This document shows, piece after piece, positions 21,626 through 32,216 of a DNA stretch of 64,000 nt. The stretch lies in the NCBI RefSeq assembly GCF_029784155.1, contig NC_073691.1:57646217-57710216 (forward strand), read 5' to 3'. The position numbers were made by a program, and so were the translations under genes. Under the pieces are notes generated by a model. The model ran no database searches. It had not been told where the DNA came from and saw only the letters and a list, made by a program, of their open reading frames with translations. This stretch comes from Uranotaenia lowii. Its lineage: Eukaryota > Arthropoda > Insecta > Diptera > Culicidae. Positions within the stretch are counted from its first letter, which is position 1. Each line of letters starts with the position of its first letter.

Positions 21626-24600
21626 TTTACGCCGAGAGGTCGGAGATATCACTGTACTACAGTGGAATTGTCGTAGTCTTATTCCAAAATTGGATTCATT
21701 GAATTATTTACTTCATAAAACAAACTGTGATATCTTTGCATTGTCCGAAACTTGGCTATCTTCTCAATCTAACATCTCATTCCACAATTTTAATATTATC
21801 CGTCTGGATCGTGACGATTCTTATGGAGGGGTGCTTTTGGGGATCAATAAGTGCCACTCTTTTTATAGAATTCACCTTCCTTTATCAGGCGGAATTGAAG
21901 CTGTTGCATGTCATACAACAATAAGAGGTAAGGACTTATGTGTTGTCAGTTTGTACTGGCCTCAGAGAGTTGCAGTGGATCGAAATCACCTAGAGGACCT
22001 GTGCTCAGTGCTCCCTGAGCCAAGGTTGATCCTGGGTGACTTCAATTCACATGGAACTGTCTGGGGAGAACAAATTGACGATAGTCGTTCTACTCTTATC
22101 TATGACATTTGCGACAGTTTCAATTTAACAGTATTGAACACGGGTGAAAAAACACGGGTACCTAAACCTCCTGCAAGACAAAGTGCAATTGACCTCTCAC
22201 TCTGCTTAAATTCACTATCATTTGATTGCCAGTGGAAGGTAGTCCATGATCCGAATGGTAGTGATCACTTACCTATCGAAATTACTATCACCAATGGGGT
22301 CAGCTCTTCGAACACAATAAATATGACATATGACCTTACAAGACACATCGACTGGAAAAAGTACTCGGACACAATTAAAACCGCCATCGACTCTATGCAC
22401 GTTTTACCTCCTTTGGAGGAGTACCACTTTCTTTCTTGTCTGATACACGATAGTGCAGTTGACGCTCAAACAAAACCCATCCCAGAATCATCTATTCATC
22501 GAAGGCCTCCTAATCCATGGTGGGACCCTCAGTGTTCTAAGCTTTATAAGGACAAATCAATAGCATTTAAAGAATTTCGAAAACATGGAACTCTTGTCCA
22601 TTTTGAAGCTTACGTTTCCCTTGAAAATCAGTTTAAAAAGTTAACCAAGGGGAAGAAAAAGGCGTATTGGAGGAATTTTGTTAGTGGGTTATCGCGTGAA
22701 ACATCCTTAAGTACTTTGTGGAAAGTGGCACGAAGCATGCGTAATCGATCATCTACAAATGAAAGTGAGGAATATTCACATAGGTGGATATTTAAATTCG
22801 CACGGAAAGTCTGTCCAGATTCTACACCTGTGCAAAAAATAATCCGGAACGTGCCTCCTGATAGGTCTGATAGTGGTCTAGACTCAAGCTTTTCGATGGT
22901 CGAATTCTCACTTGCCCTCCTCTCTTGCAACAATTCAGCTCCGGGAATTGATGAAATCAAATTTAACTTGTTGAAAAACCTTCCGGATGCTGCAAAATTT
23001 CGCTTGTTAAATTTATTTAACCAATTCTTGGAGCATAACATTGTTCCCCAAGATTGGAGACAAGTGAGAGTCATTGCTATCCAAAAGCCCGGAAAACCAG
23101 CGTCTGATCCCAACTCTTAAGGCAGAAACACAATACAGCGTCGGTCGTCGCGTCACGTCAGCGGTCAACGCTGTCGATAAGTACTAAAACGCGGACGCGA
23201 CGCACCCGACGATTTTTGCATCACAATTCAGCGTCAAGAGATGTCTAAGATGTCTCTTGACGCTGAATTGTGATGCAAAAATCGTCGGGTGCGTCGCGTC
23301 CGCGTTTTAGTACTTATCGACAGCGTTGACCGCTGACGTGACGCGACGACCGACGCTGTATTGTGTTTCTGCCTTTACCGTCCAATAGCGATGTTGTCTT
23401 GTATACGCAAATTGATGGAGAAAATGATATTGTTTCGTTTGGACAAATGGGTAGAAACAAATGGTCTCCTTTCAGATACTCAATTTGGGTTTCGAAGGGG
23501 CAAAGGGACAAACGATTGCCTTGCTTTGCTGTCTTCAGAGATACAAATGGCGTACGCAAAACGTGAGCAAATGGCTTCAGTGTTTCTAGACATAAAAGGA
23601 GCTTTTGATGCAGTCTCAATAGAGGTTTTGTCAGACAAGTTGCACTCCCGGGGTCTGCCTCCTCTATTGAACAACATCTTATACAGCTTACTTTGTGAGA
23701 AACATTTGAACTTTGCTCACGGAGATTTTGCAGTTAGAAGAACATCTTACATGGGCCTCCCACAGGGTTCATGTTTGAGTCCACTTTTGTACAACTTTTA
23801 TGTGAGTGACATCGACAGCTGTCTCTCTGAAGGCTGCACTCTAAGACAACTTGCAGATGACGGAGTAGTGTCTGTCACAGGATCTACTGAGTCTCATCTG
23901 CACAGGCCTTTACAAGATACTTTAGACAGATTGTCTTCCTGGGCTTTGGGGCTTGGGATTGAGTTTTCCCCTCAGAAAACGGAAATGGTTGTTTTCTCTA
24001 AGAAACGTAGACCTGCTCAACCTAAGCTTCAACTCCTAGGCAGAACGATCACTCAATCGAGGAGTTTCAAGTATCTTGGGGTTTGGTTTGATTCCAAGTG
24101 TACCTGGAGAGCCCACATTGAGTATCTGAAAGGAAAATGCCAACAAAGAATCAATTTTCTCCGATCAATTACTGGCACCTGGTGGGGAGCCCATCCAGAA
24201 GATCTTATCAAATTGTATCGAACAACTATTCTATCCGTTATGGAATATGGTAGCTTCTGTTTCCAGTCAGCTGCCAAAACTCACCTCATCAAACTAGAGC
24301 GTATCCAATACCGTTGTCTCCGTATCGCTTTGGGCTGTATGCCCTCAACACACAACATGAGTCTTGAAGTTTTGGCAGGAATACTCCCTTTGAAAGATCG
24401 ATTCAATTTACTATCACTTCGGTTCCTCATCAGGTGTGAGGTCATGAACCCATTGGTGATTGTAAATTTCGAAAGGTTACTTGAGCAAAATGTTCAAACC
24501 AGATTTATGTCTATATACCATATCCTCATGTCAATGCAGGTAAACCCTTCTTCGTATTCTCCAACTCGTGTTTGTAGCCCAGACTACGATCATTCTTCTG

Positions 24601-25565
24601 TCCAGTTTGATTTGTCTATGCAGCAGGAAATTCGTGGAATCCCGGATCCGCATCGTCCTCTTCTGATTCCAAGAATTTTCGAAGCTAAATATAGACACGT
24701 CGATGCTGATAAAATGTACTTTACCGATGGATCACTTATAGAGGAAACAACAGGATTTGGAGTGTTCAACGAAATATCCAGCGCATCTCACAGTCTCCAG
24801 TCACCATGCTCTGTATATGTTGCAGAGTTAGCAGCTATTCACTGGGCTTTGAATAGTATCGCCACACGACCTATTGAACACTACTATATTATAACTGATA
24901 GTCTCAGCTCTGTTGAAGCAATCCGCTCTATAAAACCAGGAAAATTCACGCCGTACTTCCTCGAAATGATACGAGATATATTGACCACTTTATCAAGACG
25001 TTGCTTTTCTATCACCTTTATCTGGGTCCCCTCACATTGCTCAATAGCAGGCAATGAGAGGGCAGATTCCCTTGCAAAAGTGGGTGCGATGGAAGGCAAC
25101 ATTTACCAGCGTGAAATCGTATTCAACGAATTTTACTTCTTGGCTCGAAGAAACTCTCTTGTCAACTGGCAGCGTAGATGGGACGAGGATGAGTTGGGTC
25201 GGTGGTTCCACTCGATTATCCCAAAGGTAAGCCTTAAACCCTGGTTTAATAGATTGAACCTGACTCGGGATTTTATTCGTATATTTTCCCGTCTCATGTC
25301 CAATCATTATTCCATGAATGCGGTACTCTATCGTTTAAATATTGCTGGCAGCAATTTATGCGGATGTGGTCTAGGTTACCATGACATCGAGCATATTGTT
25401 TGGTCGTGTGAGGACCACCTATTCGCCAGAGCGAACTTTATAGATTCCCTTCGGGCCCGAGGAAAACCACCCGACGTTCCAGTGAGGGATGTATTAGGTA
25501 TGATGGACTTGGACTATATGTTCGAGATATACCTTTTCCTAAAAGCTATCGATCTTCGACTATAA
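21618..25565 (+). pseudogene. LINE ORF2 (endonuclease-RT-RNase H), interrupted by a MITE
   Basis: ORF2 begins at 21618 and would be about 1229 residues without the insertion. The N-terminal AP endonuclease shows LQWNCRSL, SETWLSS, LGDFNSHG and SDHLPIEI. Reverse transcriptase shows RPIAMLSC, FLDIKGAFDAV with the first catalytic Asp, GLPQGSCLSPLLYN and LADDGV in place of the usual YADD. RNase H shows YFTDGS, ELAAIHWAL, ITDSLSS and PSHCSIAGNERAD. A Cys/His cluster (CGCGLGYHDIEHIVWSC) lies near the C-terminus. The 255-bp MITE plus its 3-bp duplication (258 bp, in frame) enters just before RPIAMLSC and creates an immediate TAA (23118-23120), so only endonuclease and linker can be made. No other break was seen. 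Confidence 0.92.
23120..23374. mobile_element. 255-bp perfectly palindromic MITE, PIF/Harbinger-like target site
   Basis: The ends are AGGCAGAAACAC / GTGTTTCTGCCT, flanked by TTA on both sides (23117-23119 and 23375-23377). The two arms of 122 bp are exactly reverse-complementary by base-by-base reading, around an 11-bp loop centred near 23247. A 3-bp TTA duplication is the habit of PIF/Harbinger transposons, so this is probably a Harbinger-mobilised MITE. It is GC-rich compared with the host sequence and has no ORF. Confidence 0.9.
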
Positions 25566-25584
25566 TTCTCTTTATTTTCATATT

Positions 25585-25727
25585 TCCCTTTCTATCTTTC
25601 TTTTTCTTCAAAAAAAAAAAGTGAACTAGATCTAAGTACACAATTGTAATCAAACAAAACGAGTTTGGCTCCTTAAAGCCTAAAGGTATGAGCCGTTTCA
25701 AATAAATAATTTACAAAAAAAAAAAAA
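25585..25727 (+). other. LINE 3' UTR and poly(A) tail
   Basis: GCTCCTTAAAGCCTAAAGG, TATGAGCCGTTTCAAATAAA and a terminal A-run. The same end is recognisable in the truncated copy at 48475-48535, which places both in one family. Confidence 0.8.
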
Positions 25728-26602
25728 AGTAGCGAGCGGGACAATGCCCGGTTGCGGTACCTACGAAAATATATGTAGTGCATTTCAATGTTAGTTATAA
25801 TAAAAATCAGTTAAAATCATCAATTAATCTTATTTCTTCCTAGCGTCGTATTGCAATCACAATATTACACATAACATGCTACATAAAATGGTCCGCAAAA
25901 TCTTGCTATGATACAAATCGTACATGAGTACATCCCAACTCACATAAAATATCGTTTAAAGAGTCCATCAAATGTCAAATTGCATCAGATCGTACAAGCT
26001 TACAACACACATCTTATAAAATGTGACTTAAGTTGTCAATCGATGTTAAAATCTCTGAACATCGTATAAGACTGCAACACATCTCGCATAAAGGGTGACA
26101 TAAATCGACATTCCATCGTCAGATTGCTTCAAGTCGTACAAGAGTTCGGCACACCTCGCATAAAGGGTGACTTAGATCGCCAATACATCGTCAGATTGCT
26201 TCAAGTCGTACAAGAGTTCAACACACCTCGCATTAAGGGTGACTTAAATCGCCAATTTATCATCATATCGCTTCAAGTCGTAAAAGGGTAAAACACACAT
26301 CGCATAAAGTGTGGATGGAACTGTCAACCCTCCCATCATCGTAAATGCGCATGAATCGAATCCTCTAATGTATCGTACAAAACGACGCCAATGCGACATA
26401 AAGTACCAAAGTATTTCTAACATCGTAAATGACATCACATATGATGTTGTCGATGTCGTAAACCAGAAAATAACGAAAACATGTACGTATATTGCCTCCA
26501 CTTTTGGTAGGTATATGCTTTTTTCTAACGTCATGTACGATGATTTGTGTCGACATAGACGTACGTATATCTTTTGATATACCTACCAAATTGTTGGCTG
26601 GG

Positions 26603-26853
26603 TTGTGTACCAATAAAATGCTTCTTAAGAAATCTTATGCGATCGTTATAAGATTTCATTTGACATCGGCGGAACTAAATACGACTTAATCCAACATACC
26701 GTAACTAAGTCGTATTTCATTGGGAAGTTGCCTCTTCTACGATGAATAAACGATATGGTCGAATGGTAAGTGTACATATTTACGATTCCGATTTGAGTTG
26801 CATCTATATACGAGTTCGACGATGATTTCTTTTACGATTTCATGTTGGCTGGG
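26603..26853 (-). mobile_element. Segment P' (inverted copy of P)
   Basis: Reverse complement of 18815-19065, joined directly to arm A' and ending CATGTTGGCTGGG. It makes the overall order A-P-A'-P'. Confidence 0.8.
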
Positions 26854-27828
26854 AAGGACCCGGATTAGATGTCAAATCCTAGAGAATTATGAATGATTGC
26901 ACACTAACACAATAATCATTCTGGTTCCTCATTGGTTGAAATTTTGACTTTTTCAACTCTGTACTGCCTTGAGAGGAAAACACCATAAACGTTTCTCCCG
27001 ATGGATAGAAAAAAAAGAAAAGGATTCTTACTCGGGATGAATAAGCCATAACGATGCTTAAAATCCCTCGAGAAAAAAAAAAAAAAAAAAAAAAAAGAAA
27101 AGGATTCTTGTTCGCAAGAAGAACCAGATTGTCACTCCCCTGGCTTGCATGGTTTTGCTCCTTTTGCGCGATTGGATGACATTGACAGAAAATCGAAAAT
27201 TCCAATCGTGTCATTTCGTGTCTTTGTTTGCTATAGGCTCATTACTGAATCTGAAATTCGAATTTTTTTTATTTATCTGAATCTGAATTTAAGTTCAGAG
27301 ATCTTCATTTTGAATTTAATTTCGAAAATAATTATTGATAATCGATGCTCAAATTCAAAAGTGATTCGATTTGTCTGGCATCACTTCCGTTTCCGAGTTC
27401 ATCCGCTTTGTTGTTTTGTGCGAGTTAATTTTTTGTTTGACCCGGCGTTGTTGTTTGACCAAAGGAAGAATTTGCACAAGTTTAACGGCGACGACGAGTG
27501 TTTTGTCAACCGACGAATCGTGTTCTTTCGCGTGATAGCAATTTCAATTTTTTACGGTAAATTGTGCGGTTTTAGTGAGCAAATAATATCCTCCGGCATC
27601 GGTTATCGATTATTCACAATACGCGTTACATGGTGGTTCGTTTTTCGAATTGAATCGACTTCGCCGCGCCGCGGATTGTCAACAAGTTGCGGTGCGTCTC
27701 GCATTTCGCGTGTGTGAAAATATTAGCGTTGTTTACGTTTTGCTTCCTTGGGTGAATCCGGGGTTCTTGGGAATTGTGGTTGGTTGATTGGGGTTCGAAT
27801 TCGGTTGGGAACCGAAAAGTGGGGCATA
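26854..27828 (+). promoter_or_regulatory. Flank and probable 5' UTR/promoter region of the RING/B-box gene
   Basis: 26990-27120 contains two copies of AGAAAAGGATTCTT about 80 bp apart separated by a run of roughly 26 A. From 27160 the composition becomes richer in CG dinucleotides, and the region to 27828 leads without visible break into the coding exon. An open frame at 27145-27717 has no family features and I take it as UTR. No TATA box was identified. Confidence 0.4.
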
Positions 27829-28704
27829 ATGTCGATGGACGGGGTCCATAATATGTTGGTTTCGAGCCAGAACCTCACCTGGAGAGGTCCGCCGCGTTGC
27901 CCGAAATGCCATCAATCGTACACGGCTAGTTATGGTAGGAAAGGAATCTTTCTCGGTACAGAAATTTTTATTTTAAAAACTTCTTTTTTTTCACTTTCAG
28001 TGAAACAGGGAACGTCCCGGCGGGCGTTTATCCTGAAATGTGACCATATGATGTGCGAGCGATGCATCCGGGATCAGTATCATCGGCGGGAAGTGGTTTG
28101 CCGAATCTGCAACATCCGTACCCTGTTGGAACCGAAAAAACCGCTTTTCGAACAGCTGCAGCATTCGTTCCAAATGTTGGGTTTCGTTAATCAACGCCAA
28201 TACGAGATTTCTCGGCTAAACAACAGTGGCCTCTCTCTGAGTTCCTTCAGTCCGGAAGCACCGGGAATTGAGTCGAACAAGCTGTTCGCCAGTATCAAGC
28301 AAGAGCACGACGATGCTGAAAGCGATCCGGCCAAAGAGTGTGCCGAGTGCAACATCACAACGACCCGGTACTTTTGCAAGGAATGTGATTCGCCGCTTTG
28401 CCGGGATTGCTTCGAAAAGATCCACCAAATCCATAAGGTGCTCTCGAAGCATAAGCTGTGCTCTCTTACCGCTCGGCGACTTATCCAAGAAGATTACGGC
28501 ATTTGTGAGGAACACAAGCTCGCTACCGGGCTGTTTTGTACCAACTGTGAGTCAACGGTTTGTGCCCGGTGCCGGGATGAGGGCAAACATGCCGGCCATC
28601 TGTGCGTCACCGTCGAGGAACTGAACCGGAAGGATCACGTCCGGCTGGAGGGTCTGATCCGGGAAATGGAGCAAGCATTAGCCGTGAATGAGCTGGGTAA
28701 AAAG
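27829..28704 (+). CDS. RING + double B-box protein, 5' exons (partial gene)
   Basis: Exon 1 is 27829-27934 and exon 2 is 28001-28704, split by a 66-nt phase-1 intron (TATG|GTAGGA ... CACTTTCAG|TGAAAC). Exon 2 ends at a strong donor (AAAAAG|GTTAGT), so the gene continues; the 270 residues here are the N-terminus. A C3HC4 RING is seen at Cys24, Cys27, Cys49, His51, Cys54, Cys57, Cys69, Cys72. Two B-box-like zinc modules follow, about 149-186 (CAECN, CKECDSPLCRDC) and 204-237 (CEEH, CTNCESTVCARC, HAGH), then the start of a helical region. This is a TRIM-like layout, probably a ubiquitin ligase. RNF17/Qin-type Tudor proteins of the piRNA pathway share a RING/B-box front and are an alternative. 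The start is the first in-frame ATG (a second follows at 27835). The intron is stopless. No further exon was recognised in the window. Confidence 0.85.
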
Positions 28705-29545
28705 GTTAGTGCGTTGATCTGAAAATCCCTTTACATTTCAGAACAGTTTTGTTGAAGAGATAAAAACCACAATTCAAGTAAATCGAATTGTGGTTTCTTC
28801 ACTTTTGGTTCCAATCAAAATCAGAACGAAATTATTACGCACTCGTAAATAACGAGTCGTAATAAAAAAAAAGTGTAATCCCTTTTAGAAAACGGTTCTA
28901 TCAGTTTGTTTTTGTTTTGATTTGAATGACATAACCTCTAAATTGATAAATAAATGCGCCTTCAAGTATGCTACGGAGATAGCTAAATGAACGATTCGCG
29001 GACTTTGCGTTCGGCTAGCTATCGAATTGGGCCTATCACAGCTGATTCATCGCATCGCAGTGAATTTTTTGTTTGGACTCTTCCTTCCCTAAACGACGTT
29101 ACTGAAATGTGCTGGAGTTGTTAAACACAGAATTTTTGTAACAATCGGTTTAACATTTCAACATTAATTGGAGGAATAGCAACAATGGCTATAAATAAGC
29201 GTCAAATATACCTAGAAATATGGGTTAATGGGTTGAGATTATCAGTTGAAATGGAATGGAAATTTATTTTATTTTTTTTAATGATATTTAACTTTTTTTT
29301 ACATTTGTTGCGAAATCAGCGTTTCTATTGAATTGCAACACAAAATTCGAAATAGATCCACTTCGAATATGAGACTAAAATTTTTATTGTTACCCATTGA
29401 AGAATTCGAATTTCTTATTTTAATTTCATAATTTATTTGAATTCTGATAGATTAAATTTAAAATCGAATCTGGACATGATTCTAAAATACAAAATCTAAT
29501 TTTGATAAGCTTTTTTACCGTAAGTTTATTCCAAACTTATGAATT
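28705..29545 (+). other. Intron start of the RING/B-box gene, AT-rich
   Basis: It follows the donor at 28705. An inverted pair (AACCACAATTC at 28766 / GAATTGTGGTTTC near 28784) forms a small hairpin. No exon or repeat family was recognised. Confidence 0.4.
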
Positions 29546-29582
29546 CTTTTTCCAGTTTTTTAGTATGTTTATTGGATTTTGA
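29546..29582. repeat. Left direct repeat bracketing the gypsy/ITmD37E block
   Basis: TAGTATGTTTATTGGATTTT and flanking bases recur at 33397-33433 with few differences, so the decayed retroelement block between them is bracketed by direct repeats of about 35 bp. Confidence 0.6.
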
Positions 29583-29584
29583 AC

Positions 29585-29870
29585 TTAAAATTTCACGTTT
29601 GATTTGATTTTTGGAATTGGAATTTCGTTCCGTACCCTAGGTTGCAATGGGTTAACGGCTGCGGTGTGTAAGTTTATGAAAATGATGGATAAAACTAGCA
29701 TTTTCCTGACAGTGTCGTTACACACAATCTTATTGAACGTGGTTTCATAATTTGACCTGAATAAGTTGAGCTGCAGGACATTGTTATTTAGTGTAAATTC
29801 AGGGGTAGGTTCATAGATGACCATTTTTTCCAGCGCTTCCTTCCAGTTTGACAGTTTTCTGTATTTTTCA
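29585..29870 (-). pseudogene. Retroelement fragment after the RNase H region, possibly env start
   Basis: On the minus strand an open stretch runs on from the RNase H fragment: a charged, Asn-rich part, then a Met followed by a hydrophobic stretch (MLVLSIIFINLHTA) resembling a signal peptide, then a stop near 29585. In errantivirus-like gypsy elements an env gene follows pol, so this could be an env start joined to pol debris after loss of integrase. That is inference from position and hydrophobicity only. The fragment is short and broken. Confidence 0.3.
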
Positions 29871-30345
29871 GTTTCTAGAAGCACAGCACACCATTCTAGT
29901 AGACCCCGTGCGATCAGTTTGCAACAGAATAGCTCCCAGTCCCGTTGGGCTTGCATCAGCCATTACTGAGGTACGATCATCTTTGTTGAAAAACCCCAGT
30001 ATTTGAACTCTTTCTAATGCTGCTTTTATATCTTGGAAAGACTTCTGTTGGGCTGAAGTCCAAACAAACGAGGAATCTTTTATTAATAAAGCTCGGAGGG
30101 GTGCATCAAGGGTGACTAAACCAGGTATAAATTTTTTAAGATAATTCGCTAACCTCAAAAAAACGTCTTACTTCTGCTTCATTAGCGGGAGGGCGGAAAG
30201 AAGTTAGGTATTGCTTTAATCTTTTCATACGATGGAAAGACACCTTGTCTTGTTATTTTGTGCCCTAAGAAATTTATCTCAGAAACCCCAAAACAAACAC
30301 TTATTCCAGTTTAACTCAACATTCCTATGCTTGAATCTTCGTAGT
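29871..30345 (-). pseudogene. Ty3/gypsy RNase H region remnant
   Basis: Minus-strand translation shows EINFLGHKITRQGV, then RRF and NYLKKFIPGL, then FVWTSAQQKSFQDIKAAL and ADASPTGLGAIL with the first catalytic Asp of gypsy RNase H. These are the linker and RNase H motifs of Ty3/gypsy pol, which removes the RNA strand during reverse transcription. The frame is broken between 30150 and 30330 and the domain is cut short near 29900. Confidence 0.85.
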
Positions 30346-30578
30346 ACCTGATCAGAAAAAAATTATTAGAAGAAAAACAACCATATGAAAAGGAACACGA
30401 ATATATGTTCATTTTATACCAGAATAACATTGATTATCAGTTTGAATTTAGAGAAACTATGAAAAATTGACAAGTTTATATGAGTCTTACCAACTTGACG
30501 CGTTGATCGAGCTTCTTCTTGTTTTCACCTTCGATTTTAACGTTATCAAGGTACCAGTACGTATACCACTACATCCCA
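30346..30578. other. Foreign insert between gypsy RT and RNase H
   Basis: The sequence does not translate to pol and separates the two domains together with the MITE that follows. No family was recognised. Confidence 0.4.
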
Positions 30579-30945
30579 CACTCAGAAAAATACTCTTACT
30601 ATGTCATAATATTCTCTTATAAACTGGCGCCATAAGAAAAATCATTGAAATTCATAAGATTGTCTTATAACGCGAATGAATTCTTTAGATGAACATCTTC
30701 TTGAAAAGCACTTTTCACTATAAGAAAAAAACTCCATAAATCCGTACGACGATGAAAATTATTACTGATGGAGTAAATGAATGTGTTCATTATTTTTTCA
30801 CAATGCTGTTCCTTCTTTTTTCATATGATATTTTTATGGAATCTGAAAGAATTTCATTACACTCTTATGAAAAACAATTTGGCACTCTGAGAAGCGGTTC
30901 ATAAGACGCATCTTATGAAAATTATATTAAGAATTTGCCTGAGTG
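30579..30945. mobile_element. MITE with CACTCAG termini inside the gypsy remnant
   Basis: The ends CACTCAGAAAAATACTC and (inverted) CACTCAGGCAAATTC enclose 367 bp rich in CTTATAA/TTATAAG and CATAAGA motifs. It disrupts the RT/RNase H junction of the gypsy element. The target duplication is not clear. Confidence 0.6.
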
Positions 30946-31440
30946 CATGAGAATTTCGTCCATCATCTTCTGGAACAATTCTGGTGCTGATACTTAACCA
31001 AATGGCAGACGTTTGAAACGGAATAGTCCCTTGTTCGTTATAAAAGTCGTTGCGTTCCTTGACTGTCCCTCCAATTCCACTTGTAGAAAAGCCTCCTTCA
31101 TATCCAATTTGCTCCAATCCATTCCACGACCTAATCGGGCCAGATATTCATCCACGATAGGCATCGGATGTCGTTCACGAAGTACGGCTTCATTCACACG
31201 GCGTAGATCCAAAGAAATAAAAGTGGTTCGCCGTTGGATTTCCCGACAATTACTAATGGCGATACCCATGACGCAGGACCTCGCTGCTCTTCAATAATGT
31301 CCCTTGTCAACAACTGTTCGAGTTTCAAATTTACGGCATTTTCAAGTGGTATTGGAACTCTTTGGATTGGTTGAAATACCGGCTTAATATCAGGATCCAG
31401 TAGAATGTGCACCCTGATATTTTTAATTTTAGCGAAAGGT
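30946..31440 (-). pseudogene. Ty3/gypsy reverse transcriptase remnant
   Basis: Minus-strand translation in at least two frames shows EEQRGPASWVSPLVIVGKS, DLRRVNEAVLRERHPMP, WSKLDMKEAFLQVEL with the catalytic Asp of RT motif A, and RFKRLPFG. This is the fingers-palm part of gypsy RT. A shift between VGKSNGE and LDLRRVNE and truncation shortly after LPFG show it is dead. The YxDD box is missing, lost at the insertion near 30945. Confidence 0.9.
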
Positions 31441-31621
31441 TTGATTTTCTCGTTGGCTTAATTTACTTCTGAGTCCATATCTAGTCTAATTTTAAGAATT
31501 CCCAATTCTTTTGAAGTCTTATCTCCAAGCAGACATCGTTGACCTCCCTGTATTACGAAAAAATCGGCCTTTACTGTCTTTTTTCCTAGCACAACATCGG
31601 CTATAAAGGTTTCAACTATGT

Positions 31622-31920
31622 TCAGAGGCTTATCACTAGCATAGCATTTTTTGATTCATATATTTGAATATTTCGATGCTTGAGCGATTCCCAGACTTTG
31701 TCCGATATAAGGTTTACATCAGACCCTAAATCAATCAACATATCCAGATCAGCTCCAACTAGTTTACAAGTTACCACATTCGACAAATTTCCAGAATAAA
31801 AAGCATAATAATCTTTTGGATCTGCCGAAGTTTTTGGTTCCCCTGGGATGCACGGTTGCTCGACTACCTGCCTCACTTTCTTGGTTGTATTCAAATTTGG
31901 CAAAGATTTGGGTTTCTAGA
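31622..31920 (-). pseudogene. Ty3/gypsy retropepsin remnant
   Basis: Minus-strand frame with LVGADLDMLIDLGSDVNLI, the flap region of a gypsy aspartic protease. The usual Asp-Ser-Gly is Asp-Leu-Gly here, so the active-site triad is changed. It sits between gag zinc knuckles and RT in normal gypsy order. Confidence 0.75.
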
Positions 31921-32089
31921 TCTACAGTGATCATCAAAATGACGAACAACATTACAAATACGACACTTTACATTTCGTGCTGGACATATTGCTGAAGAAG
32001 CGAAATGGTCACGTTGTCCACAATTTTTACATGCGTATTCGTGTCTTGGTGGAACCGATGAATTGATTTCTGGAATATTTTGGATCGTA
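31900..32089 (-). pseudogene. Ty3/gypsy gag zinc-knuckle remnant
   Basis: Minus-strand frame with CKNCGQRDHFASSAICPAR and CRICNVVRHFDDHCR, two Cys/His knuckles of a gag nucleocapsid (CX2CX4HX5C-like, then CX2CX5HX3C-like). The frame shifts into the protease after DHCRSR. The upstream part of gag was cut by the ITmD37E insertion at 32090. Confidence 0.75.
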
Positions 32090-32216
32090 AAGGGTGATAC
32101 GATCAAAATTTGGTCAAGGGAAAACGCGTGTAAATCGGTTAAATCGTTTATTTAAGAAATCAAATTAAATTTCTTCTTCAAGTTTAATTAGTATAAAATT
32201 CAGGAAAAATATTCAG

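Larger units (their letters stand above)
19747..25727 (+). mobile_element. Full-length I-clade-like LINE retrotransposon
   Basis: The element runs from CATTCGTCTCGTATCGC to a poly(A) tail and is flanked by the 12-bp duplication AGTAGCGAGCGG (19735-19746 and 25728-25739). The order is 5' UTR, ORF1 with three CCHC knuckles, then ORF2 with AP endonuclease, reverse transcriptase and RNase H. The RNase H domain and gag-like ORF1 point to the I group (I/LOA and relatives), not Jockey. Apart from the MITE in ORF2, both frames are open, so it was inserted recently. It lies in the same orientation as arm A. Confidence 0.93.
19066..26602 (-). mobile_element. Arm A' of the inverted-repeat element, split by a LINE
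   Basis: This is the reverse complement of arm A (17265-18814), interrupted by the LINE at 19747-25727. Without the LINE and one target duplication it is about 1.54 kb, matching A. It ends with CCAAATTGTTGGCTGGG at 26602. Confidence 0.8.

Noticed and set aside
27145..27717. 190-codon frame upstream of the RING/B-box gene
   Set aside because: No family features, AT-biased Phe/Ile/Arg composition, and it lies where the 5' UTR is expected.
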